A stretch of 37,922 nt of DNA from Candidatus Kapaibacterium sp. GTDB taxonomy: Bacteria > Bacteroidota > Ignavibacteria > Kapaibacteriales > UBA4661. This document shows, one piece after another, positions 8,140 through 17,056 of this stretch (its first letter is position 1; each line of letters begins with the position of its first letter). The DNA lies in assembly GCA_004292595.1 (NCBI GenBank), contig RDXM01000111.1, positions 1 through 37,922 of the forward strand, given 5' to 3'. The notes beneath the pieces were generated by a model. That model searched no databases, was not told the DNA's origin, and saw nothing but the letters and a program-made list of their open reading frames with translations. The position numbers and the translations under genes are program-made.

Positions 8140-10302
8140 TTAACGAACAACCGTTATTTTTTGTGATGTTGTACCGCGCTCGGTCATAACATTCACAAAA
8201 TAGCTACCAGGCGCAAGATTGCTTGTGTTCAGATTGAACTCATACACACCTGCATTTTGCGCTACATCGTTTGCGACATCCAACACCGATGCACCAAGAA
8301 TGTTTGTAACGCGCACGGTTACTTTGCCTGAAGAAGGAAGGTTGTAGCGGACGGTTACAGCATCGTTTGCTGGAATTGGGAAGGTTGTAAGGCTGAGAGC
8401 GTTGTAATCAAGCGTGTTGGAAGAGCGAACGCTCACGAAGGTGTTGCGCGAGGTTGGCTGCGCAGCCGCATATGGAAAGGAATTCGGGTCGTATTCCGCC
8501 CATGGCAAATCCCAACGGTTTGTGATGGCATCCGTGCCAGTATTGAACGCACCTTGAAAGGGAACGCGGGTAAAGAATGCGTCATCAATACCAACAATGC
8601 TGCTTGCTGGGCGTGTGAACGATGCAGAAGCAAGGAAGCTCGCATTTGCTACGGGACGTGGGTCGAAGCGGCTCGGGCTTTCAAAAGCACGATTCACTTC
8701 GTCGTAATTTTGTACCGAGCCTAATTGATTGGTAACAAGATTATTACGCTCGGTTGCTGTGAACCATGCTGCCGTGAGTGCTGCGGGAATCGGCTCTGGA
8801 GTTGTACCGCCTGGGGTAATGAGTGTTGCACCTTTTACACCATACCATCTGTTGTTACGTACAAGAAGTGAATCCGCAAGCGCAGCAGCACCTGTCCGTG
8901 CGCCTTGCAGCTCGAAACCAGCACGGGGCCAGCCAATAAAGAGCGAGTTTACGATAGATTGGCGAGAGTTACGGCGAATTTGCGCTGCACTACCAAACAA
9001 AGTATTCCACTGACCTACCGCTTGCGCGGTATCCGAAAGTGGACCAATCGCAGTAATATTCGAGAAAATTGCTGATGTAAATGGCTGATTAAACGTACCA
9101 TTTGCATCGTTGTCTGATTCAAACGCTTGCGATGTAGATTGGTCGGCTATTTGCGCACCGCGAATAATCAAACCATACTGAATGCGACCTGAAAAACCGA
9201 AGTCGGTATCGAAGTCGTCATCCACTGCATTTTGCGAAATGAGCCATTTACCATCAACCGAACCGCCAAACCACTCAATACCGTCGTCATTGGCAAACGA
9301 AGATTGCACATAACGGAACACCGTGCGACGACCGACTGCGCCAAGCGTAATACCGTTCAATTCCTCATTCGGGAAAGCAGCAATACCGCCAAATTCTACG
9401 CGGACGTACTCAATCACGCCAGAACTGTCGTTATCATCGGGCGTTGCGCCACCGCCATACCAGCCGCGAACGCGGTTTTCATCGGCAATACCGCCCTCGA
9501 AAGCGAGCAAGTTGCCTGATTGATTCGTGCGAGCGCGACCAGCAATGAGAAGACCACCCCAATCGCCCGCGCGACGCTGACCTTGTGAAGAACGGCTTGT
9601 CAGAACGATAGGCGATTGCGCCGTACCACGTGCAAACAAGATACCGCCGCGATTCACGCACAATGCAGAGTTTTGACCTGCCGTGTCCCCCACAACCACT
9701 GTTCCTGCTTCGATGCGCACAACAGCACCTGAGTCCACGAACACATAGCCATCCAAACCATAGATTTTACGATTAGAAAGTGTGATGGTTGTTCCTGCTG
9801 GAATTGCGCCACGCAAGGTAGAATCAACCGTAATCGGCGGTGCAGGTGGCAAAACGGTGATTGCGCCCGTAACGCCAAAGCGCGTAGAATCGGTTGTTTG
9901 TACAAGGCGAACACGAGCATTTTGTGATTCACGTGGAGCGCGGAAGAGCAAACGCGAAATGCCACGTCCAAACCGTGCGCCTGCACCAGGGCTGACGGAG
10001 CCGCTATCAGTAACAACAAGGTTTTCAAGGCGTTGCGTGGAGGTATTACGCACTTGAATTGTTTCCCAGCTTGTACCGCCATTTGCAGAAAAATCAACCC
10101 GATATTGTGTGCCTACTGGCGACATCGCAATATTCCAGCGAATGGAATAAGTTGTGCCAAGCTGAATCGTTGAAAGTGGCGCATCTGCTGTATTATTGAC
10201 CAAAATAACGTTTGTTGGTTGAGCAAATGCTGGTTGCACAAATGCCGCTCCAAAACAAGCGAAAACCAAAGCGAGAATAAAGATAGTCGCGTATCTACGC
10301 AT
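8140..10302 (-). CDS. T9SS-sorted surface/secreted protein, beta-helix-like
   Basis: A 720-residue exported protein. ATG 10302 is chosen because it gives a signal peptide (MRRYATIFILALVFACFG..., cleavage after PAFA) and a GGAG Shine-Dalgarno eight bases upstream; the frame stays open 22 codons further. Residues ~40-150 look like an Ig-like domain. Residues ~170-560 are rich in short V/I/G/N strands (IEAGTVVVGD, GGILFARGTAQSPIVLTS, GDWGGLLIAG), as in right-handed parallel beta-helix proteins. The last ~80 residues are a type A T9SS sorting domain (FPIPANDAVTVRYNLPSSG ... APGSYFVNVMTERG ... KITVVR). It shares a triple 11-bp upstream box with the TonB receptor at 10609-13488, suggesting that the two act in the same nutrient-acquisition response. 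Ligand unknown. Confidence 0.88.
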   Translation of the reverse strand: MRRYATIFILALVFACFGAAFVQPAFAQPTNVILVNNTADAPLSTIQLGTTYSIRWNIAMSPVGTQYRVDFSANGGTSWETIQVRNTSTQRLENLVVTDSGSVSPGAGARFGRGISRLLFRAPRESQNARVRLVQTTDSTRFGVTGAITVLPPAPPITVDSTLRGAIPAGTTITLSNRKIYGLDGYVFVDSGAVVRIEAGTVVVGDTAGQNSALCVNRGGILFARGTAQSPIVLTSRSSQGQRRAGDWGGLLIAGRARTNQSGNLLAFEGGIADENRVRGWYGGGATPDDNDSSGVIEYVRVEFGGIAAFPNEELNGITLGAVGRRTVFRYVQSSFANDDGIEWFGGSVDGKWLISQNAVDDDFDTDFGFSGRIQYGLIIRGAQIADQSTSQAFESDNDANGTFNQPFTSAIFSNITAIGPLSDTAQAVGQWNTLFGSAAQIRRNSRQSIVNSLFIGWPRAGFELQGARTGAAALADSLLVRNNRWYGVKGATLITPGGTTPEPIPAALTAAWFTATERNNLVTNQLGSVQNYDEVNRAFESPSRFDPRPVANASFLASASFTRPASSIVGIDDAFFTRVPFQGAFNTGTDAITNRWDLPWAEYDPNSFPYAAAQPTSRNTFVSVRSSNTLDYNALSLTTFPIPANDAVTVRYNLPSSGKVTVRVTNILGASVLDVANDVAQNAGVYEFNLNTSNLAPGSYFVNVMTERGTTSQKITVVR

Positions 10303-10369
10303 ACAAACTCCGTAAAGGTGGTGGAAAGGTGAGGTTTTACAAGTAATCACCGCAAAAATACTGCTCAAG

Positions 10370-10397
10370 GTTTACCTAAATATTACGGCAATGTTAA
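10370..10397 (-). promoter_or_regulatory. Triple 11-bp direct-repeat box upstream of the T9SS protein
   Basis: On the minus strand the hexamers TTAACA, GTAATA and GTAAAC start exactly 11 bases apart (plus-strand units at 10392, 10381, 10370), 68-95 bases before the start codon. The spacing of one helical turn is typical of OmpR/PhoB-family operators. The same arrangement occurs at 13572-13599. Confidence 0.6.
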
Positions 10398-10411
10398 ATC
10401 CACATAACACA

Positions 10412-10534
10412 ATAAGGTTGTGGACAGTGATTGATTGAAGATACTTCGACAAGTTCAGCATTGAGGTTTGATGCAGTCTTGACCCTGAGCTTGTCGAAGG
10501 GTTGGGTGTTATCTTTTTATTTCCACAACCTTAT
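10412..10534. mobile_element. MITE-like element with 13-bp terminal inverted repeats (copy A)
   Basis: A 123-bp element bounded by perfect 13-bp inverted repeats ATAAGGTTGTGGA / TCCACAACCTTAT. Inside is an imperfect hairpin, CTTCGACAAGTTCAG (10444-10458) and CTGAGCTTGTCGAAG (10485-10499). There is no coding capacity. It lies between the gene starting at 10302 and the terminator of the TonB receptor gene. A partial relative with the same left end is at 35477-35581. Confidence 0.7.
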
Positions 10535-10540
10535 ACACAA

Positions 10541-10578
10541 AAAAAACCCGTCCAAGTGCTTGTCTTGAACGGGTTTTT
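10541..10578 (-). terminator. Rho-independent terminator of the TonB receptor gene
   Basis: The stem AACCCGT-c-CAAG / CTTG-a-ACGGGTT has a 7-base loop and is followed on the minus strand by a T-rich run. It lies 31 bases past the receptor stop codon. Confidence 0.88.
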
Positions 10579-10608
10579 GAAATTTGAAATTCTTCAGAAC
10601 TATGATTT

Positions 10609-13488
10609 TTACTGAAAACGGTAGCTCATCCCCACTGAAAAGGTACGTCCGCGCAAATTTGACGCGATACGTGTGCCAATTTGCTCCCAGATAAGTTGTT
10701 GATTCAAGAGGTCGCGCACGAGGAATTTCACATCCAACGAACCAAAAGAGTGCATCACAGAAATATCAACGACATCACGCGGAAGCTCGAATACGTGTGG
10801 CGACGCGCCTCCACGAACTTCATACACGCCTAACTGCGCTACCTGCACAATACGCTGACCAAAGCGATTATAGCCAACATTAATATTTGTGCCAATATCG
10901 GGAATGGTGTACGAAAATCCAACGTTGATGCTGTATGGCGACTGTCCCCACATTTGGCGAGTCTCGGAAATGCTTCCCTGCTGTACGGTGAGGCGAGAAT
11001 CAATCAGCGCGACGTTGCCATTGAACATCAGCGATTCTAATGCTGGCGCGATGAATCCAAACGATTTGCGAATTTCCACTTCCGCGCCATAATTGAGTGC
11101 CAAGCCTTGTGCATTCGAGAACGTCCGTGCAATCACGCTTCCAGGTTGGATTGTTTCTTCAATCGCATTTTCAAAGGTTTTGAAGAAGCCGCTCACGGCA
11201 AAGACTTCGCCCGGAGCCATGAACAATTCATAGCGCAAATCGAAGTTATTGATGAGCGAGCGCACAAGATTCGGATTGCCCGCCACGCGGCTCTGCGACT
11301 GGAAGTCAAAGAATGCAAACGGCGCAAATTCCCGCAAGGACGGGCGCGACAAGGTGCGCGTTGCCGAAGCACGAATGTTGGTAGAATTATCAACAATCCA
11401 GACAAGGTGCGCTGAAGGCAAGAAATCTATAAAGCTCGGAGAACGCTGAAGTGGTGCGCCTTGGTCGGTGAAGCTGTTCAAACGCTGGACGTTGCTTTCC
11501 ACGCGCAAGCCGCCGATAGCACGGAATTTTAATTCACCAACTTGAAACGGATAATCGCCCATCACATAGCCAGCGTGTAAGGTTTCATCAGCACTGTACA
11601 CGTCGCTTGGCTTTGAATCTTCAGAAATTCCTAAGCCATCGCCACGAAAGTTTTGCGACGCGAGTAATTGTCCTGGAGATTGCGTTAAATCTACATCGGT
11701 CGGCACATCGCTCAAAATGGCGCGAGCAAGAATAACCGTCAGAGAACGCGCACCAAAGCTACGGTCGCGGCGTTCAAATAAGTACCCAGTTTTTAGTTTC
11801 AAGCCCGATTCAAAGGGAAGCGTAAGATTAAAACTTCCCGTAACCAAATCGTCTGCCAAACCAGAATAGAAGCGACCTGCAACTGTTCCATCGCCTTGCT
11901 GCGTTGCGGGAATATCGGCGCGGAATTGCTCGTTTTGATTACCAAGTTCGCGGGAATAACGCAAACGGCGAAAATCTGGCTCGTCGCGGCGCGACGAAGA
12001 ATAGCCGACACGCCAGTCCAGAAGCGAGTTTCCAAGAAATGTAAACGTGTGTTCGCCGCCTAACTGACCAGAGTACAGGGTTTTCTCAACAAACTGCGCA
12101 CTGTAAAAGCGGCGGTCGCGGTTTTGCCCAACATCAAATCCATCCAAACTAATCACCTCATTGTCCATAGAGCGATTGTAGATGTTTTTGAAGGTAATGG
12201 AAGAATTACCACCAAATTTATAGGCAAGATTTAACAAGCCGCCCCAGCCCGCAGACTGCGTCGCTTGCTGACCATCAGTTTGGAACTGCACTTGTCCGTT
12301 TGCCAAGATACCGTCACGTTCAATGGTGTTAATGCTATATGAGTTATTGTAGTTCAAATTTGCCACAATGCCGATTTCAGAATCATCATCCAACTTAATT
12401 GGTGTGGCAAAAGCAAGACCAATTCCCGCATTCACAGGTGCGCTAATACGCTGTTGATTCCACACACGCCCGTTGAATTTTTGTCCCAATTCAATCCAAT
12501 CGGCAGCACCATTTGCGTCGTTCATATCTCCTGCGCGGCGCAAAAGACCATCCATAGCGCGGCGATTCGTCGGTGTTGTTGCTGGTAACGCACGTGTTCC
12601 GTCGTCGAAGGCAAGCCAGTCGCGGCTGCCGCCCTCATATGTTTGAAATCTCTCGGATTGAAAGGTTACGTTGTCGTTATAGCTTGAGGAAATGCTTGCT
12701 TTGAGGAGAAATTTCTCAGGAAAATCAATAGTGTTAAGTTGCACCAAACCGCCAGCAAAATTGCCCGGAAGGTCAGGTGTGAAGCTCTTTGCAACGTTTG
12801 CATTTTGCAAAAACTCGGCAGGAAACATATCGAAAGCAAAGGCTTTTTTATCGGGTTCAGTCGAAGTGAGAGCCGCGCCGTTGAGCGTTGTATTGCTGTA
12901 GCGTTCGCTCACGCCGCGCACATACACGAACTTATCGCCAACGAGCGTAACTCCTGGAACGCGCTTCAGTGCTTGTCCAGCGTCAGCATCAGGAAGTTTC
13001 TTGATTTCCGCTTCGGTGATTCCATCGCTCACCTGAGCAGCATTCTTGCGCTGCGCAAGGGCGGCAGAAGCATTGTCGTTTACCCGCTTCACCGTTACCA
13101 CCACTTCTTCGGTTTTTTTGACAGAAGAAATCAGAACAACATTTAATTGAACCGTTTCGCCCGCCTTTAGCTCAACATCGCTTACCGTTTTGGACGTAAA
13201 ACCGATGAAGTTGAACTTGAGCGAGTACTTTCCTGCTGCGAGACCCTTAATATTGTACGTACCTTTTACATCGGTGTATGCACCTTTTTTCGTATCCAGC
13301 ACTTGCACCGTTGCACCGCGTAAAATCTCGCCTCCTTCGGCATCGCGGACAGTTCCGCTAATGGTGCCAACATCGGGGGTTTGAGCAAAAACCTTGAAAG
13401 AAAGGAGGTTTACAACACAAATAATTCCGCATAAAATCAAGGCGGAAACGACGGCAAAACGAACAAAAGCGCGTAACGACGGCTGCAT
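10609..13488 (-). CDS. TonB-dependent outer-membrane receptor with carboxypeptidase-like N-terminal domain
   Basis: A 959-residue active-transport receptor. Order of parts: signal peptide (about residues 1-36, ending FKVFAQ); a CarboxypepD_reg-like Ig domain (GTISGTVRDAEGGEILRGATVQV ... GKYSLKFNFIGF); a plug domain (EIKKLPDADAGQALKRVPGV ... YVRGVSERYSNTTLNG ... LPGNFAGGLVQL); and a long beta-barrel ending in the aromatic RTFSVGMSYRFQ. It takes energy from TonB/ExbBD, which are not in the window. The substrate cannot be read from sequence. The upstream triple 11-bp box is shared with the T9SS protein just downstream, and the two genes have separate terminators, so they look like separate members of one regulon. 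Confidence 0.95.
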   Translation of the reverse strand: MQPSLRAFVRFAVVSALILCGIICVVNLLSFKVFAQTPDVGTISGTVRDAEGGEILRGATVQVLDTKKGAYTDVKGTYNIKGLAAGKYSLKFNFIGFTSKTVSDVELKAGETVQLNVVLISSVKKTEEVVVTVKRVNDNASAALAQRKNAAQVSDGITEAEIKKLPDADAGQALKRVPGVTLVGDKFVYVRGVSERYSNTTLNGAALTSTEPDKKAFAFDMFPAEFLQNANVAKSFTPDLPGNFAGGLVQLNTIDFPEKFLLKASISSSYNDNVTFQSERFQTYEGGSRDWLAFDDGTRALPATTPTNRRAMDGLLRRAGDMNDANGAADWIELGQKFNGRVWNQQRISAPVNAGIGLAFATPIKLDDDSEIGIVANLNYNNSYSINTIERDGILANGQVQFQTDGQQATQSAGWGGLLNLAYKFGGNSSITFKNIYNRSMDNEVISLDGFDVGQNRDRRFYSAQFVEKTLYSGQLGGEHTFTFLGNSLLDWRVGYSSSRRDEPDFRRLRYSRELGNQNEQFRADIPATQQGDGTVAGRFYSGLADDLVTGSFNLTLPFESGLKLKTGYLFERRDRSFGARSLTVILARAILSDVPTDVDLTQSPGQLLASQNFRGDGLGISEDSKPSDVYSADETLHAGYVMGDYPFQVGELKFRAIGGLRVESNVQRLNSFTDQGAPLQRSPSFIDFLPSAHLVWIVDNSTNIRASATRTLSRPSLREFAPFAFFDFQSQSRVAGNPNLVRSLINNFDLRYELFMAPGEVFAVSGFFKTFENAIEETIQPGSVIARTFSNAQGLALNYGAEVEIRKSFGFIAPALESLMFNGNVALIDSRLTVQQGSISETRQMWGQSPYSINVGFSYTIPDIGTNINVGYNRFGQRIVQVAQLGVYEVRGGASPHVFELPRDVVDISVMHSFGSLDVKFLVRDLLNQQLIWEQIGTRIASNLRGRTFSVGMSYRFQ

Positions 13489-13571
13489 AAAAGTAATTAT
13501 TGGTGAAAAGAAAGATTTTGGTCAAAAGACTGAATTGACCAGGTTCATCATATGTAAAATTACTTCACAGA

Positions 13572-13599
13572 ATTTACGTATGTGTTACGGCAGTGTTAA
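13572..13599 (-). promoter_or_regulatory. Triple 11-bp direct-repeat box upstream of the TonB receptor
   Basis: On the minus strand TTAACA, GTAACA and GTAAAT start exactly 11 bases apart (plus-strand units at 13594, 13583, 13572), 84-111 bases before the receptor start. The first eleven bases differ by one base from those at 10392 (TTAACAcTGCC versus TTAACAtTGCC). The rest of 13600-13834 is AT-rich, with an AATAATAATGATAATAATAT stretch, and I see no gene in it. Confidence 0.62.
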
Positions 13600-13834
13600 A
13601 TTTTGATAATATCAAAGATTCAAGGATAATGATGGCGGCAGGAAATAATAATGATAATAATATTGATATCGGCAGCCTATTGAATCCTGATTGAACTAGC
13701 TTGCACAGAAAAACCACACTCAAATGCCTCCAAAGCTCGCTCTACCAAAGGCGTACTTAGCTCATGTTTTTGGGAAACTCGCGGCGGCTATGACCGCTCT
13801 AATTTTCAATTTTATTCTCATAACTACTGTAATT

Positions 13835-14263
13835 TCAAAAACTAATAGCTTTTATTGCCGCTTTCCAAGGGAGTAAGGCACATTTGGTGCGAGCTGGAAA
13901 CTGTTTTATACCTTCAAAGGCTCGTAGCGGCGAGTCCTGTGTGATATTGTGCGATGTATCATGCGATGTATTGTGAAGAAAATTCGTGAAAGATTCGATG
14001 AGTTGCTTAATTTCATCAGATGTGCAGCCCTTGAAAGTATCGGTCATCATTGAGGCAGAGGCTTTCATTACCGCGCAGCCATAGCCAATAAATGTGATTT
14101 CCTCGCACAGAGTTGTATTCTCTGAAAAGCGCATCATTACTCGTACTTCATCACCGCAGAGCATATTTAATTCGGTGTGGTCGTGCGTGGCATCCACCAA
14201 AACGCCGTAGTTATGGGGTTTGTTGGAAAGATGAAAAATGATGTCGTGGTAAATGTTTTGCAC
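13835..14263 (-). CDS. sufU: SufU/NifU-like Fe-S cluster scaffold or sulfur acceptor
   Basis: A 142-residue protein of the SufU (IscU-fold) family, which accepts persulfide sulfur from the SufS cysteine desulfurase. All the zinc/active-site ligands of SufU are present: Cys36 and Asp38 in MLCGDEV, Cys63 in GYGCAVMKASASMM, and Cys128 in FPARTKCALLPWKA. Between residues ~97 and 110 there is a His/Ser/Thr-rich insert (HNTSHDTSHNITQD) where SufU proteins usually have a helical linker. No other suf gene is adjacent. The next gene upstream is a receiver protein 45 bp away on the same strand, so the two may be co-transcribed. The gene name is by similarity. Confidence 0.88.
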   Translation of the reverse strand: MQNIYHDIIFHLSNKPHNYGVLVDATHDHTELNMLCGDEVRVMMRFSENTTLCEEITFIGYGCAVMKASASMMTDTFKGCTSDEIKQLIESFTNFLHNTSHDTSHNITQDSPLRAFEGIKQFPARTKCALLPWKAAIKAISF

Positions 14264-14308
14264 ACAATTTTTTTGATTTAGTTTTTATGCAATGTTCAGG
14301 CAGTTAGT

Positions 14309-14677
14309 TCAGGCAGTTATACCCAAATGATATTTTACTACTTCAACAACTTCTTTCATTTGAAACGGTTTTGTAATATAGTCCACTGCACCCAGCTGTA
14401 ATCCCTTTTCACGGTCAGGAACGGTGCTGAGAAAAACAACAGGAATGCTGGGAGCCATGATTTTTAGCACTTGGCAGGTTTTGTAGCCGTTGAGACCTTC
14501 CAAAATAATATCAAGAACAATTAAATCTGGTTTAAAATCTTGCACCAATTTCAGTGCCGCTTCGCCTGAAGATGCTGTAAATACATCGAATCCAGCACCA
14601 GCGAGAATTTGAAACAGAAGTTTCAAACTCATTTCGTGGTCATCAACGACCAAGATAGTTTTTCCATGTTTTTTCAT
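14309..14677 (-). CDS. Single-domain response regulator (CheY-like receiver)
   Basis: A 122-residue receiver domain with no output domain. The acidic pocket is Asp12-Asp13 (VVDDHE), the phospho-acceptor is Asp56 (DLIVLDII), the switch Ser/Thr is at 84-85 (VVFLSTVP), and the conserved Lys103 is in YITKPF. Such proteins pass a phosphate to another protein or act in chemotaxis-like or c-di-GMP circuits. No kinase gene is next to it. It is preceded by moeA (15945-14725, same strand, 47 bp) and followed by the SufU-like gene. The partner cannot be inferred from the sequence. Confidence 0.93.
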   Translation of the reverse strand: MKKHGKTILVVDDHEMSLKLLFQILAGAGFDVFTASSGEAALKLVQDFKPDLIVLDIILEGLNGYKTCQVLKIMAPSIPVVFLSTVPDREKGLQLGAVDYITKPFQMKEVVEVVKYHLGITA

Positions 14678-14724
14678 AATTGCCCTACTTCACACAAGGT
14701 TAAAATGTAATTGATAAATTATCC

Positions 14725-15945
14725 TCAAAGCAGCATCACATCTATTGGTGCACCTTCTTCAAGGGTGGCATCAATATCCAAAAATACAAAACCATCGGCT
14801 TCGGTCAATGAAGTAAGCATAAAAGATTCTTGTTTTTCGAGCGGAATCGCTAAAGGCAGCATCGTTGCTGAGGTTTCTAGCGAAGAGTTTTGCAAAGGAT
14901 ATTCTAAACGTACTCGCAAAAATTCTGCTCGTCCGCCAGCGTTCACGAGGTTTTTGCTCATTCGAGCTTGAAGAATGCGCCAAGCGTGTGTGCGCCCCAG
15001 CATTGATGCAATCACGGGTTGCGCGTAATGAATAAAACACATCAGCGTCGAAACGGAATTGCCTGGCAGCCCGAAAAGCAGCGTATTTTCTCGCTTTGCA
15101 AAGAAGAGTGGCTTGCCTGGCTTTTGGCGTACTCGCCAAAAAATGGTCTCGAAACCCAGTATTTGCGCAGCTTCTTTGATATGGTCGTGTTCGCCCACCG
15201 AAACGCCGCCTGTTGTGCAGATAATATCGCACGTTGCGGCAGCTTCTGAACATACGTCAATACTGGCTTGCAAGCTGTCGGAAACGTGGCGCGTCATTGC
15301 ACAGACTCCGCCGACATTTTCGATTGCGGCTTGAAGCATCGGCGTATTTGCATCGTAAATTTGCCCTGAAAGCAAGGTTTTATGATGGTTCTCAGGTAGA
15401 GCAATAATTTCCGTTCCCGTGGCAATTAAGCCCACACGTGGCGCGGCAAATACGGGCAATTCCGCATAGCCGCACTGCGCCGCAAGCGCGATATGCGCAG
15501 GACGCAGTACCGTGCCAGAACGCAGTATATGTGCGCCTTGCAGGTATTCCGTACCTTGCACCCGAACCCATTGCCCCTTGCGAACAGGCTTTTTGACAAG
15601 AATATTTTTGCCCTGAATTTCAATATCTTCAATCGGAATCACCGTGTCTGCACCATCGGGCAACACCGCGCCAGTACTAATGCGCACGGCATCTCCCTCG
15701 CCAAATATTTGCAAAAAAGGGTTGCCTGCTGCACTTTCGCCAATGAGTTTGTACGTAGCCGCATTCTCTGTACAGCGCACCGTTACGCCATCCATTGCGC
15801 TATTGGTGAAGCGTGGCGAAGGCTCTTTTGCAACAACATCCTCTGCAAGCGTGTATTTATGGGCTTTTGCAAGAGCAAGCATTTCCACTCGTGCTGGTGG
15901 AGTATGCTCTTGAACAAGACGTTTTGCTTCTGAAACTGTTATCAT
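14725..15945 (-). CDS. moeA: Molybdopterin molybdenumtransferase MoeA
   Basis: A 406-residue enzyme that inserts molybdate into adenylylated molybdopterin, the last step of molybdenum-cofactor synthesis. The start at ATG 15945 has a perfect GGAGG five bases upstream; that Shine-Dalgarno spans the stop of moaA, so the two are translationally linked. Family motifs: FTNSAMDGV near residue 45, GAVLPDGADTVIPIED, CTTGGVSVGEHDHIK, and FWRVRQKPGKPLFFA ... FGLPGNSVST. A C-terminal MoeA domain IV-like region follows. Full length. It works with MogA (24956-25489), which makes adenylyl-molybdopterin. Confidence 0.96.
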   Translation of the reverse strand: MITVSEAKRLVQEHTPPARVEMLALAKAHKYTLAEDVVAKEPSPRFTNSAMDGVTVRCTENAATYKLIGESAAGNPFLQIFGEGDAVRISTGAVLPDGADTVIPIEDIEIQGKNILVKKPVRKGQWVRVQGTEYLQGAHILRSGTVLRPAHIALAAQCGYAELPVFAAPRVGLIATGTEIIALPENHHKTLLSGQIYDANTPMLQAAIENVGGVCAMTRHVSDSLQASIDVCSEAAATCDIICTTGGVSVGEHDHIKEAAQILGFETIFWRVRQKPGKPLFFAKRENTLLFGLPGNSVSTLMCFIHYAQPVIASMLGRTHAWRILQARMSKNLVNAGGRAEFLRVRLEYPLQNSSLETSATMLPLAIPLEKQESFMLTSLTEADGFVFLDIDATLEEGAPIDVMLL

Positions 15946-15946
15946 T

Positions 15947-17008
15947 TTACCCTCCAATCGCTGACATAGAATCAAAAAATTCGCCGTGCGCGTGGCTCTG
16001 CTCTTCGGCTTCGATGCCGTCTTTGTGGCGATGCGCGATGCAGTCCAGCAATCGCTCACGAAGCTCGTCATTACTTGCGCCGTCGCGGATAAGCTGCTTT
16101 ACATCCAAGACACCATTGTCGTACAAACAGGTTTTTACAATGCCTTTTGCGGTGAGACGAATACGATTACACGCGCCGCAAAACGTTCGCGAAAAGCCAG
16201 CAATGATGCCGATTCTACCTTTGTACGATGGAACGTGAAAGAGCATTGCCGTCGCTGATTCTGTGCGTCCGGCGCGCTCAAGATTTGGAAAGTGCGAGCG
16301 CAAGTGTGCCTCAATCGCCGCATCATTCCACGCGATTGCAGGACTTGAGTGATTTTTTGCGCCATTAAACGGCATTTCCTCAATAAAGCGCATATCAAAG
16401 CCGTGAAGGCGCGTCAATTCTGCCATTGGAACAATATCTTGTGAATTTTTCCCGTCCATAATCACCGCATTCACAGAAAGAAGAATTTGCGACTCCAACA
16501 GCGCGTGAAACGTAGCATGGACACTGTCAAACTCGTTACGGCGGGTTAATTCGTGGAAACGTTGTTTGTCAAAAGAATCCATGCTAAGATTTACCGAAGC
16601 CACGCCAAGACGCACCAAATCTGGTACTTTATCCGCAATACCAACGCCATTAGTGGTGATATGCACTTCCTCAATGCCAGATATGTGTTTGATGTCACGA
16701 ATAAGTTCCAAAAGATTCGGGCGCAAAAACGGCTCTCCGCCCGTCAAGCGAATTTTCCGTACCCCAAAGCTCGCACAAACACTCACAATGCGTAAAATTT
16801 CTTCATCGGTGAGCAGATGCTTTTGTGCCAGAAAGCGCATATTTTCTGGCATACAGTAGGTGCATCGCAGATTGCATTTATCGGTGAGCGCAAGACGCAA
16901 ATACGTTATCGGGCGACCGTAATTATCCACTGCAAAACTGCCTCCAGCACCGCCTGATTGTTGGTGTGGTGGGGAAATTGAAAGTGGCGACAAAACTGGC
17001 AGTTGCAT
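15947..17008 (-). CDS. moaA: GTP 3',8-cyclase MoaA (radical SAM)
   Basis: A 353-residue radical-SAM enzyme that, with MoaC, converts GTP to cyclic pyranopterin monophosphate. The N-terminal cluster ligands are Cys45, Cys49 and Cys52 (CNLRCTYC). The C-terminal cluster that binds GTP is Cys277, Cys280 and Cys294 (CGACNRIRLTAKGIVKTC). The chain ends in Gly-Gly, as needed for activity in this family. The first gene of a moaA-moeA unit, separated by one base. It is divergent from moeB (start 17057), so promoters for both must lie in the 48-bp gap or inside the genes. moaC, moaD, moaE and mobA are not in the window. Confidence 0.97.
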   Translation of the reverse strand: MQLPVLSPLSISPPHQQSGGAGGSFAVDNYGRPITYLRLALTDKCNLRCTYCMPENMRFLAQKHLLTDEEILRIVSVCASFGVRKIRLTGGEPFLRPNLLELIRDIKHISGIEEVHITTNGVGIADKVPDLVRLGVASVNLSMDSFDKQRFHELTRRNEFDSVHATFHALLESQILLSVNAVIMDGKNSQDIVPMAELTRLHGFDMRFIEEMPFNGAKNHSSPAIAWNDAAIEAHLRSHFPNLERAGRTESATAMLFHVPSYKGRIGIIAGFSRTFCGACNRIRLTAKGIVKTCLYDNGVLDVKQLIRDGASNDELRERLLDCIAHRHKDGIEAEEQSHAHGEFFDSMSAIGG

Positions 17009-17056
17009 AATTTCGATTGAATGATTGCGAGAGATTTGCTAATATAGCGAGAAATT

